From the NCBI RefSeq assembly GCF_002300165.1, contig NZ_MLCE01000025.1, forward strand, positions 1 to 64,000: DNA of 64,000 nt, read 5' to 3'. The position numbers were made by a program, and so were the translations under genes. How positions within the stretch are numbered: the first letter of the stretch is position 1; each line of letters opens with the position of its first letter. This DNA is from Streptomyces sp. Tue6028. GTDB lineage: Bacteria > Actinomycetota > Actinomycetes > Streptomycetales > Streptomycetaceae. Shown here piece by piece: positions 1-6,867 of the stretch. The notes beneath the pieces are model-generated. The model did no database searches and was not told the DNA's origin. It worked only from the letters and a program-made list of their open reading frames with translations.

Positions 1-180
1 GTCGACGGCGGGTGGTCCCAGGAGGGCAGCACGCTTTCCGAGCCTGTGGACGCCGAGCGGGCCGACGCCGGGAGCACCGGTGCCGAGTCCGTCGACGCCG
101 AGCGGTCCCAGGAGGGGAGCCCGATTCCCGAACCCGTCGACGCCGAGCGGTCCGCGGGCGGAAGCACTCCTCACGCGTCT
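1..180 (+). repeat. four in-frame 45-bp tandem repeats
   Basis: Four consecutive 15-codon units run from base 1 to 180: VDGGWSQEGSTLSEP, VDAERADAGSTGAES, VDAERSQEGSPIPEP and VDAERSAGGSTPHAS. The array probably continues upstream of the window. Confidence 0.8.
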
Positions 181-600
181 CCCGAGCCCGCCGCGTCCGA
201 ACAGGCCGACGCCGGAAGCGCCGAGGCCGATCCGGCCGACGCGGAGTGGCCCTACGCCCGGTGGGCCGACGCCGGGTGGCCCGAGATCCGTTGGCCCGAG
301 ACCGGGTGGCCCGAGTCCGGCGACACCCCCGCCGAGGAGGCCGGACCCGGGCAGCCCAGGACCGCGGCGCCGGGACCCGAGGAGCCGGCCGGGTCCGAGC
401 CTTCGGCCGGGGCCGAACACACCGCGGGCGAGCCCGGATCGCCGGGCGGCCCCCCTTCCCCCCACGCGCCGTCGCTGCCCCGGCGCAAGCCAGGGGCGAG
501 CGGCATCACCGAGACTCTCGCCCCGGAAACGGCCGGGGGGAGCTGGAAAGGGTTCTTCCGTCTGCGCAACCGGATCTGGACCCCGGATTCCGGTACCTGA
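1..600 (+). CDS. C-terminal part of a repeat-rich, acidic protein (partial)
   Basis: The frame is open from the first base and ends at TGA 598-600, so only the last 199 residues are visible. They are low in complexity and rich in Glu, Ala, Pro, Ser and Asp. The first 60 residues are four 15-residue repeats built on VDAER; residues around 80-105 carry several WP pairs; the end (GSWKGFFRLRNRIW) is basic and aromatic. No enzymatic domain is visible. Two roadblock genes follow 83 nt downstream on the same strand, so this may be the tail of a multi-domain signalling protein, but that is only inferred from context. Function unknown. Confidence 0.6.
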   Translation, partial: VDGGWSQEGSTLSEPVDAERADAGSTGAESVDAERSQEGSPIPEPVDAERSAGGSTPHASPEPAASEQADAGSAEADPADAEWPYARWADAGWPEIRWPETGWPESGDTPAEEAGPGQPRTAAPGPEEPAGSEPSAGAEHTAGEPGSPGGPPSPHAPSLPRRKPGASGITETLAPETAGGSWKGFFRLRNRIWTPDSGT

Positions 601-683
601 CATTCCCGGAGAACCGCGTAGTGGACGCGCGCTCGTCAGCGCGAGAAAAAGCAAATGCGATCAGCTGTCAGGGAGTTCGGTAC

Positions 684-1064
684 ATGAATCACGAGGCACT
701 GGCGATGGAAATGAGAGGCCTGCGGGAGCAGGTCACCGGAATCACCGACACGGCCGTGGCGGCCGCGGACGGAATGCTCATCGCGGCGGACACCGCCGCC
801 ACCATCGACCCTGAGGGGCTCGCCGCGATCGCCGCGGCGGGCCTGGGCATCGCCCGGCGCGCCGCCGAGGCGACGGGCCGGGGCACCTTCCGGCAGACGG
901 TGACGTACGGCAGTCAGGGCTGCGCGGCCTTCTACGCCGTCGGCGACACGGCGCTGATGGTCGTGCTCGGCGACGAGGGCATCGACATCGAGCGTCTGCA
1001 CGAGGAGACCCGCCCGGCGCTCGGACGCATCGGTTCGATCCTGACCGCTACCGAAGGAGCTTGA
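684..1064 (+). CDS. roadblock/LC7 domain protein
   Basis: A 126-residue cytoplasmic protein filling one roadblock/LC7 domain, recognised from the segment VTGITDTAVAAADGMLIAAD and the closing strand-helix DTALMVVLGDEG. In bacteria such proteins pair with small Ras-like GTPases (MglB type) or sit in actinobacterial conservons. The ATG at 684 is chosen because GGGAG lies about 8 nt upstream; the longer reading upstream is arginine-rich and overlaps the previous gene. A second roadblock gene begins 4 nt after its stop, so the two are one operon and may form a heterodimer. No GTPase or DUF742 gene is next to them, so the partner is unknown. Confidence 0.8.
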   Translation: MNHEALAMEMRGLREQVTGITDTAVAAADGMLIAADTAATIDPEGLAAIAAAGLGIARRAAEATGRGTFRQTVTYGSQGCAAFYAVGDTALMVVLGDEGIDIERLHEETRPALGRIGSILTATEGA

Positions 1065-1068
1065 GAGG

Positions 1069-1497
1069 ATGGCGAGCAAGCGGATGACATCGGGCTTCTC
1101 CGACCAGGTCATGGGTCTGGTCAAGGCACTGCGTACCGACGCACCGGACTGCGTCGCCTCGGGCGTCGTCGACATGGCGACCGGGATGCTGCTGTCGTAC
1201 GAGACCGTCGACAACCACCCGCCCGAGGTGCTGGACCTGCTCGCGGGCGCGACCCTCGACCTGTTCCAGGGGCGCACGGTGCAGATGATCGAGGACGTGT
1301 TCAAGGAACGCCGCGGCAGCGAGAGCGACCAGCACTTCTTCCAGGAGATCCTGGTGAACAGCGACAACCTCACGCACCTGTTCGTGCGCATGAGCGAGCA
1401 GCAGGACGTGGTCGCCGTGGTCGTCTGCCGTAAGTCGGTGAACGTCGGCATGCTCTTCGCCCAGACCCGGCGCGTGGTGCGGGAGTACGGGCTCTGA
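1069..1497 (+). CDS. second roadblock/LC7-like protein
   Basis: A 142-residue protein with the roadblock fold pattern: CVASGVVDMATGMLLSYETV in the first strands and DVVAVVVCRKSVNVGMLF near the end. It starts 4 nt after the first roadblock gene with GAGAGG directly before the ATG, so translation is probably coupled. Its central helix (FQGRTVQMIEDVFKERRG) is longer than in the first protein, so the two are not simple duplicates. Transcription ends at the hairpin just downstream. A role as regulator of an unlinked GTPase or kinase is inference. Confidence 0.75.
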   Translation: MASKRMTSGFSDQVMGLVKALRTDAPDCVASGVVDMATGMLLSYETVDNHPPEVLDLLAGATLDLFQGRTVQMIEDVFKERRGSESDQHFFQEILVNSDNLTHLFVRMSEQQDVVAVVVCRKSVNVGMLFAQTRRVVREYGL

Positions 1498-1505
1498 ACG
1501 CCGAA

Positions 1506-1537
1506 GGGCGGCCCTCCCCGGTGGGGAAGGGCCGCCC
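1506..1537. terminator. bidirectional hairpin terminator
   Basis: Bases 1506-1519 pair with 1523-1537 (14 bp, one bulged A, 3-nt loop). It sits between the end of the roadblock operon (+) and the end of the ABC permease gene (-), so it can serve both. Confidence 0.8.
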
Positions 1538-1555
1538 GTGCGCGGCGCCGGCCGG

Positions 1556-3982
1556 CTATTCCGTGCGCAGGCCGTCCGGCCGCATCAGACGGAGGAGCGG
1601 CGGCAGACTGAGCGCCGTCACCAGCACCACGACCGCCGCGCCGATGCCCGTCATCGACAGCACGCTCGCCCAGTCCACGCCGACCGGAGTGCCGGTCATC
1701 TTGAGCAGCACCGTGCCGAGCGTCAGGCCGACGACCGACGCCAGCGCCAGGCCCAGCGCGATGGGGATCGCGGTCTGCCACAGCACCGACAGGCTCAGCG
1801 TGCGGCGCCGGGTGCCGAAGGCGACCAGCGACGACAGCAGCTTCTTGCGCTCGCGCAGCTGCTCCAGCTGGGAGACCAGCAGGCTCGCCCCGATGAGCAC
1901 GAGGACACAGGTCGCGCCGACGAACAGGCCGGTGCGGATGGACGTGAACCGGTTCGACTGGGTCGACGCGCTCCAGGTGAAGGGATCGGAGAGCGGGTCG
2001 ATGTCCGCCGCGGTGTTGCGGACGAGTTCCTGCACGTCCGGCACCGACTTGTCGAGCGAGAGGTAGACGGTCCCGTACAGGGCCGGCTCCGCCTTCTCGG
2101 GCAGCGCGGCCGGGGTGAACAGGAAGCCCCCGCGCTCCTCGCCCTGCGGGTCCTTGCGCGTGGCCGCCTCCCGGACCCCCTTCGGCACCGTCCAGGCGAT
2201 CTCCCTGCCCTTGTTGTCGCTGCCGTAGGACGGGTCGATGTAGAGCTTGGTGCCGGCCTTGTTCAGCTGCTCGGTGTACTCGTCCCACTGGGCGTTCGGT
2301 ACGGCGAAGACGTCGCCGTCCTTGCAGGAGGGCAGCCGGGCGACCTCGCGCAGGGCGGCGCAGTCGCCGACGGTGATGGACGACTGGCGCTCCGGCTCGT
2401 TCCTGCCGTCGCCGATCTGGCCGTTGGCCAGCGCGACGGTGTGCCGGACGCCGTCGGTCGCGGAGAGCCGCCGGGCGGCCTCGCTCGCCGGGACACCGTC
2501 GGGCACCTGCAGGGACATCTGGGCGCGGGTGAGGTCGTTCTTGCTGACCTTGGTGTAGTCGCTGTCCACGCCGGCGAACAGCATCTGCAGGGCGATCGCG
2601 CCGGCCACCGCCACCGCGATGCCGTTGACCATGCGGGCCGCGGTGCCGCTGCTCAACTGAAGCCTGCGGATGGCCAGTTGCCAGGCGACCCCGCCGGAGT
2701 TCAGCCGGGCGACGACCGCCTCGACGACCCAGGGGAGCAGGGCGGTGATGCCGACCAGCAGCAGCATGACGCCGCCGATGACGAGGTACTGGTTGAAGTC
2801 TCCGTTGTCGCGTCCCTGCCCGATCATCGGGTAGAGGAGCGCGAGACCGCCGAGCGGCAGCAGCAGCCGCCACCAGAGCCGGCGTCGCGAAGGCCGGGCC
2901 GTACGGACCACGCCCAGCGGTTCGATGACGACCCCGCGCAGCGCGAACAGGGTCACGGCGACGGCGGCGGCCGGGACGGCGACGGCGACCAGGGCCACCA
3001 GGCCGGGCGCCGGATTGAGGTCACCGGGGAACACACTGACCCGGAAGACCTCCATCATTCCGGCGAGCTGACGTCCGATCAGGAAGAACCCGGCGCCGAG
3101 CACCAGCCCGACCAGGGCGCCGGCCAGCGCCTCGCCCGCCGCGATCCGCCGGGTCATCCGCCCGTCCGCGCCGACCAGCCGGAGCGCCGCGAGCCTGCGG
3201 TCGCGCCGCTCGCCGCCGAACCGTACGGCCGCCGCGATGAAGACGCCGACCGGCATCAGGAGCACCACGAAGACGATCAGGACGAGCAGCAGCAGCACGG
3301 GGTCCATGGCCTCGGACGGGTTGTCGGCCCCGAACGAGTCGATGCGTTCGATCCGGCCGGTCGTCTGCGAGGTCGCCTTCAGGCTGTCGGAGCCCGCGTA
3401 GTAGGCGAGTTCGTGCGGGTCGACGAGGCCGCTGTCGGCGATCGTGCCGGTGATGCGGTAGTCCAGGCGCTCGCGCAGCAGTTTGGCGTCCGGGGACTTG
3501 AGCAGCCGGTCCAGGGCGGGCGAGACGACCATGTCGCCGGCCGCGGGGAACTCCTTCAGCCCGGGCGGCAGGGGCGCCCGGGGGCCCTCGGGCCGCAGGA
3601 CCCGTCCGCGTATGTCCTTGTCGTGGAAGGTGGTGCCGGCGGTCGCGACGAGCAGCGTCCGGTCCGACTTCTTCAGGACGTCCGAGCGGAACGTCATGTC
3701 GTTGCGGCTCTGCTCCCGGTCGTGGCGGGAGCCCAGGGCGCTCGGTATGGCCGTGGTGAGCAGCAGCAGGGCCACGCCGAGGCCGACGCCGACGGCTGTG
3801 AGCAGCACGCGCACCCAGGCCTCGCGGCCACCGGTCACCGCGAACCTGGCGCCCATGGCGAGATCACGGGACCACTGCCGCAGGCCGCGCGGGACCCGCG
3901 GTTCCCCGGCGGACGCGGCGACGGGCGAGGGGCCGGGCGGAGCCTCGGCCGGGCCGGTCCCGGGAGAAGGGCGGACACTCAT
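1556..3982 (-). CDS. FtsX-like ABC transporter permease
   Basis: An 808-residue membrane protein with two FtsX-type permease modules, the architecture of large MacB/BceB-like exporters. The first membrane segment follows a ~45-residue cytoplasmic N-terminus (WVRVLLTAVGVGLGVALLLL); an extracytoplasmic region follows, then membrane segments (LLLLVLIVFVVLLMPVGVFI and others), a second extracytoplasmic domain (~500-680) and a last group ending near the C-terminus. The ATG at 3982 overlaps the ATPase stop by four bases (ATGA), which fixes the start; the longer frame upstream lies inside the ATPase gene. Last gene of the padR-ATPase-permease operon. Substrate unknown; PadR-linked exporters often handle antimicrobials or lipids. 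Confidence 0.9.
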   Translation of the reverse strand: MSVRPSPGTGPAEAPPGPSPVAASAGEPRVPRGLRQWSRDLAMGARFAVTGGREAWVRVLLTAVGVGLGVALLLLTTAIPSALGSRHDREQSRNDMTFRSDVLKKSDRTLLVATAGTTFHDKDIRGRVLRPEGPRAPLPPGLKEFPAAGDMVVSPALDRLLKSPDAKLLRERLDYRITGTIADSGLVDPHELAYYAGSDSLKATSQTTGRIERIDSFGADNPSEAMDPVLLLLVLIVFVVLLMPVGVFIAAAVRFGGERRDRRLAALRLVGADGRMTRRIAAGEALAGALVGLVLGAGFFLIGRQLAGMMEVFRVSVFPGDLNPAPGLVALVAVAVPAAAVAVTLFALRGVVIEPLGVVRTARPSRRRLWWRLLLPLGGLALLYPMIGQGRDNGDFNQYLVIGGVMLLLVGITALLPWVVEAVVARLNSGGVAWQLAIRRLQLSSGTAARMVNGIAVAVAGAIALQMLFAGVDSDYTKVSKNDLTRAQMSLQVPDGVPASEAARRLSATDGVRHTVALANGQIGDGRNEPERQSSITVGDCAALREVARLPSCKDGDVFAVPNAQWDEYTEQLNKAGTKLYIDPSYGSDNKGREIAWTVPKGVREAATRKDPQGEERGGFLFTPAALPEKAEPALYGTVYLSLDKSVPDVQELVRNTAADIDPLSDPFTWSASTQSNRFTSIRTGLFVGATCVLVLIGASLLVSQLEQLRERKKLLSSLVAFGTRRRTLSLSVLWQTAIPIALGLALASVVGLTLGTVLLKMTGTPVGVDWASVLSMTGIGAAVVVLVTALSLPPLLRLMRPDGLRTE

Positions 3983-4668
3983 ACGATCCGCTCCATGTCC
4001 CGGGACTTGCCGTCGCGCACGACGATCTCGCGGTCCGAGTACGCGGCCACCCGCGCCTCGTGCGTGACGAGCACGACGGCGGCGTTGGTCGAGCGTGCGG
4101 CGTCGGTGAGCAGCTGCATCACGCGCTCGCCGTTGAGGGAGTCGAGCGCGCCGGTCGGCTCGTCCGCGAACAGCACACGCGGGTTGGTGACCAGCGAACG
4201 GGCGACGGCGACGCGCTGTCCCTGACCACCGGAGACCTCGCCGGGGCGCTTGCCCTTGAGGTCGTCGACCTCCAGCTGTTCCATCCACGTGAGGGCGGCG
4301 CGCTCGGCCTCCTTGCGGCCCGTCCCGTTCAGCCGGAGCGGCAGGGCGACGTTCTCGACGCAGGTCAACTCCGGTACGAGCTGGCCGAACTGGAAGACGA
4401 AGCCGAAGTCGCTGCGGCGCAGGGCGCTGCGCTGCGCGTCGTTCATCGTGGCCATCTCGCGGCCGTTGTACGTGATCGACCCGGAGTCGGGCGTCACGAT
4501 CCCGGCGAGACAGTGCAGCAGCGTGGACTTGCCGGAGCCGGACGGACCCATGACGGCGACGACCTCGCCGGGGTGGATGGAGAACTCGGCGCCGTCCAGG
4601 GCGGTCGTCGGCCCGTACGCCTTGCGCAGGTCCAAGGCGGTGAGCAGGGAACCGGGTGGGGGAGTCAT
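3979..4668 (-). CDS. ABC transporter ATP-binding protein
   Basis: A 229-residue ATPase of the MacB/LolD type. Walker A is GPSGSGKST, the signature is SGGQGQRVAVARSL, Walker B is VLFADEPTGALDS and the switch histidine lies in VLVTHEARV. It should dimerise and power the FtsX-like permease whose start overlaps its stop. Its own ATG (4668) overlaps the padR stop by four bases, so all three genes are translationally coupled in one operon. Nothing essential is missing. Confidence 0.93.
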   Translation of the reverse strand: MTPPPGSLLTALDLRKAYGPTTALDGAEFSIHPGEVVAVMGPSGSGKSTLLHCLAGIVTPDSGSITYNGREMATMNDAQRSALRRSDFGFVFQFGQLVPELTCVENVALPLRLNGTGRKEAERAALTWMEQLEVDDLKGKRPGEVSGGQGQRVAVARSLVTNPRVLFADEPTGALDSLNGERVMQLLTDAARSTNAAVVLVTHEARVAAYSDREIVVRDGKSRDMERIV

Positions 4669-5192
4669 CGGGTCGTCACCGCCTCGGCGAGCTTGTCGAG
4701 GCGCGCGGCGGTGAGCTCCAGCCACCGCAGGTCGGCCTCCAGGTGGAAGAGGGCGTGGTCGCAGATCAGCTGGTCCGCGAGGTCGCCCTTGCGCTTGCGG
4801 TCGGTCAGGATGCGCATCATGCGCAGGTGCTCCGAGCGCTGCGTGTCGAGGATCTCGGCGGCGTTGCGGTGCGTGAGGAGCGCGAGCACGACCTTCGTGT
4901 AGAGGGTCGACTGGAGATAGGGCTCGGGCTTCTCCGGCGTCGCGAGCCACTGCTGCACGTCGGTGATGCCGGCGTCGGTGATGGCGTACCGCTTGCGCTC
5001 GGGCCCGCCGCCCGGCTCGATCCCGTCGACTTCGACGAGTCCGTTCTTCAGCAGCCGGGACATCGTCGAATAGACCTGGCCGTAGTGCAGCGGCCGATCG
5101 TGACCGAACTTCTCGTCGAAGGCGCGCTTCAGGTCGTAGCCGTGACGCGGCCCGGACTCCAGGAGTCCCAGGAGGGTGTGACCGATGGACAT
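4665..5192 (-). CDS. PadR-family transcriptional regulator
   Basis: A 175-residue repressor. Residues 1-80 form the PadR winged helix (GHTLLGLLESGPRHGYDLKR, then YGQVYSTMSRLLKNGLV) and residues 90-175 the helical dimerisation and sensor domain. It is first in the operon with the ABC exporter, the usual layout for ligand-relieved autoregulation. The start codon lies 6 nt after a TAGAGT -10 hexamer, so the mRNA is predicted to be leaderless, and that hexamer is part of the palindromic operator next to it. Ligand unknown; most likely a compound exported by the ABC pump. Confidence 0.92.
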   Translation of the reverse strand: MSIGHTLLGLLESGPRHGYDLKRAFDEKFGHDRPLHYGQVYSTMSRLLKNGLVEVDGIEPGGGPERKRYAITDAGITDVQQWLATPEKPEPYLQSTLYTKVVLALLTHRNAAEILDTQRSEHLRMMRILTDRKRKGDLADQLICDHALFHLEADLRWLELTAARLDKLAEAVTTR

Positions 5193-5198
5193 GCGAGC

Positions 5199-5245
5199 AC
5201 TCTACACACGGTGTATACGCCGCATGTATACGCCCAGTGTGTAGA
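5199..5245 (-). promoter_or_regulatory. PadR operator overlapping a leaderless promoter
   Basis: A nested dyad: TCTACACAC (5201-5209) matches GTGTGTAGA (5237-5245) as a perfect 9-bp inverted repeat, with two GTATAC hexamers inside (5213-5218, 5226-5231). The minus-strand -10 TAGAGT (5204-5199) ends 6 nt before the padR ATG, so a bound repressor would block the promoter directly. Confidence 0.75.
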
Positions 5246-5334
5246 TCATGGCGGCGTGTACCGCGGTGCAGGTGAGGGGCGATTGTCACGGTTCTGTCAC
5301 CGGTGACGGGCTACGCCCCGCGGGCGCGTCCCGG

Positions 5335-5393
5335 GCACCGCCGACGCCGTGCCCGGCGGTGCTGTGTCCCCGGTGTTCACGCGTCGGCGGTGC
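5335..5393 (-). terminator. long-stem hairpin after the RHH gene
   Basis: GCACCGCCGACGC (5335-5347) and GCGTCGGCGGTGC (5381-5393) form a perfect 13-bp inverted repeat with a 33-nt loop, starting at the stop codon of the RHH gene. The long loop makes the terminator call less certain. Confidence 0.45.
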
Positions 5394-5674
5394 TACGTCC
5401 CGGGGTCCGCCGGAGGTCGTTCCCGGTGGAGGTGGCCCTCGGGTTCCGCCGGCGGCCGTCCCCGCCGGGGCAGCGGCCCGGTCCCGCCGGGCAGGCGTCC
5501 CGCGTCGGCCAGTGCCTTGCGCAGCAGGAACTCGATCTGCGCGTTGGCGGACCGCAGTTCGTCCCCGGCCCAGCGCGCGAGCGCCTCGTGCACCGACGGG
5601 TCCAGCCGCAGCAGCACCTGCTTGCGCTGCTGCGGCCGACGCTGAGGGGACGTCCCCTCGGAGGGAGCCGTCAC
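5393..5674 (-). CDS. ribbon-helix-helix (Arc/CopG-like) protein
   Basis: A 93-residue protein with a core of KQVLLRLDPSVHEALARWA followed by SANAQIEFLLRKAL, the strand-helix-helix pattern of Arc/CopG DNA-binding proteins; the tail is basic and proline-rich. The GTG at 5674 overlaps the stop of the SPFH gene (GTGA), so the two are coupled. A perfect palindrome lies about 45 bp upstream of the SPFH start, and such RHH proteins commonly repress their own operon through short palindromes; that link is inferred. No toxin-like partner is present, so a classical toxin-antitoxin pair is unlikely. Confidence 0.8.
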   Translation of the reverse strand: MTAPSEGTSPQRRPQQRKQVLLRLDPSVHEALARWAGDELRSANAQIEFLLRKALADAGRLPGGTGPLPRRGRPPAEPEGHLHRERPPADPGT

Positions 5675-6618
5675 TGGTAGAGGGTCCCGGTGTTCAGGAC
5701 CGGCTGCGCCGCGCGGTCCCCGCACAGCACCACCATCAGGTTCGACACCATCGCCGCCTTCCGCTCGGAGTCCAGCTCCACGATGTCCCGCTCGGTGATC
5801 CGGGCGATCGCCGCCTCGACCATGCCGACCGCGCCGTCCACGATCTGCCGCCGGGCCGCGACGACCGCTCCCGCCTGCTGGCGCTGGAGCATCGCGGAGG
5901 CGATCTCGGGAGCGTACGCGAGGTGCGTGAAGCGCGATTCGATGATCCGCACTCCGGCCGCCTCCACGCGCGCGTGCAGTTCGACGGCGAGCTTCTCGGT
6001 GATCTCCTCGGCGTTGCCGCGCAGCGACAGCCCGTCCTCGTCGTGGGCGTCGTAGGGGTACTCGATCGCGATGTGACGCACGGCCGCCTCGGTCTGGGTG
6101 GCAACGAACTCCAGGAAGTCGTCCACCTCGAAGGTGGCCTGGGCGGTGTCCTGCACGTTCCACACGACGACGGCGGCGAGCTCGATGGGGTTGCCGTACG
6201 CGTCGTTGACCTTGAGGACCGCGGTCTCGTGGTTGCGGACGCGGGTCGAGATCTTGGTCCTGGACGTCAGCGGGTTCACCCAGCGCAGCCCGTCCTGGCG
6301 GATCGTCCCCCGGTAGCGCCCGAAGAGCTGCACCACACGGGCCTCGCCCGGCGCGACCGTGTTCAGCCCGCACATCGCGAAGAACGCGGCGATGCCGATC
6401 AGGACGCCGACGATGATCAGCGCGGCCTTGGCGCCCGTCGCGGCGACGGCCGTCGCGCCCGCGATCAGCCCGGCGCCCAGCAACAGTCCGACGAGTCCGA
6501 GCAACAGGGCCAGGCCGCCGCCGATGCTGTGCGCGGCGAACTCCCGGACCCGCGGCGCGGGCATCTCGGGCACGCCCTCGGGTGTGGAGTCGTGCGCGGC
6601 TGAGCGGTGTGTCGACAT
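5671..6618 (-). CDS. SPFH/band 7 domain membrane protein
   Basis: A 315-residue member of the stomatin/prohibitin superfamily. Two hydrophobic segments (about 32-58 and 66-86) anchor it; the SPFH domain runs from about 88 to 290 with the typical start NTVAPGEARVVQLFGRYRGT and the helical part SAMLQRQQAGAVVAARRQIV. These proteins form oligomeric cages or scaffolds in membrane microdomains. Translation is coupled to a ribbon-helix-helix protein through a four-base overlap. No NfeD protease gene is nearby, so this is not the common SPFH-NfeD pair. Confidence 0.9.
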   Translation of the reverse strand: MSTHRSAAHDSTPEGVPEMPAPRVREFAAHSIGGGLALLLGLVGLLLGAGLIAGATAVAATGAKAALIIVGVLIGIAAFFAMCGLNTVAPGEARVVQLFGRYRGTIRQDGLRWVNPLTSRTKISTRVRNHETAVLKVNDAYGNPIELAAVVVWNVQDTAQATFEVDDFLEFVATQTEAAVRHIAIEYPYDAHDEDGLSLRGNAEEITEKLAVELHARVEAAGVRIIESRFTHLAYAPEIASAMLQRQQAGAVVAARRQIVDGAVGMVEAAIARITERDIVELDSERKAAMVSNLMVVLCGDRAAQPVLNTGTLYQ

Positions 6619-6659
6619 GGGAGGTCCCCCGTTCCGTACGGCATAGCTTCCGTCTATCC

Positions 6660-6673
6660 AAGTGATATCACTT
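6660..6673. promoter_or_regulatory. palindromic operator upstream of the SPFH-RHH operon
   Basis: AAGTGATATCACTT is a perfect 14-bp palindrome 42-55 bp before the SPFH start codon. It is a good candidate site for the co-encoded ribbon-helix-helix protein. Confidence 0.55.
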
Positions 6674-6867
6674 TAACGCGCTCGGCAACCTTCCACCCCT
6701 CTCGCTCGTCGGTTTCGTTGGGGAAGGAGCGCCCGGCGTGCTGATTGTCACGTCCGGAAAAGACCGGATCGGGGGCCCTTTGTCATAGCGCGCGGTGTTA
6801 GCTTTCTGAGCTGACCTGAGCGACGAACCTGAGTGCCACACGAGAGTGAAGCGGAGCGGATCGACCC

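Noticed and set aside
12..1064. Longer arginine-rich reading frame leading into the first roadblock protein
   Set aside because: It overlaps the real upstream frame, has abnormal composition and the roadblock gene has its own ribosome binding site.
5393..6618. SPFH-RHH pair as a toxin-antitoxin system
   Set aside because: The partner of the RHH protein is a membrane scaffold protein, not a toxin-like enzyme.
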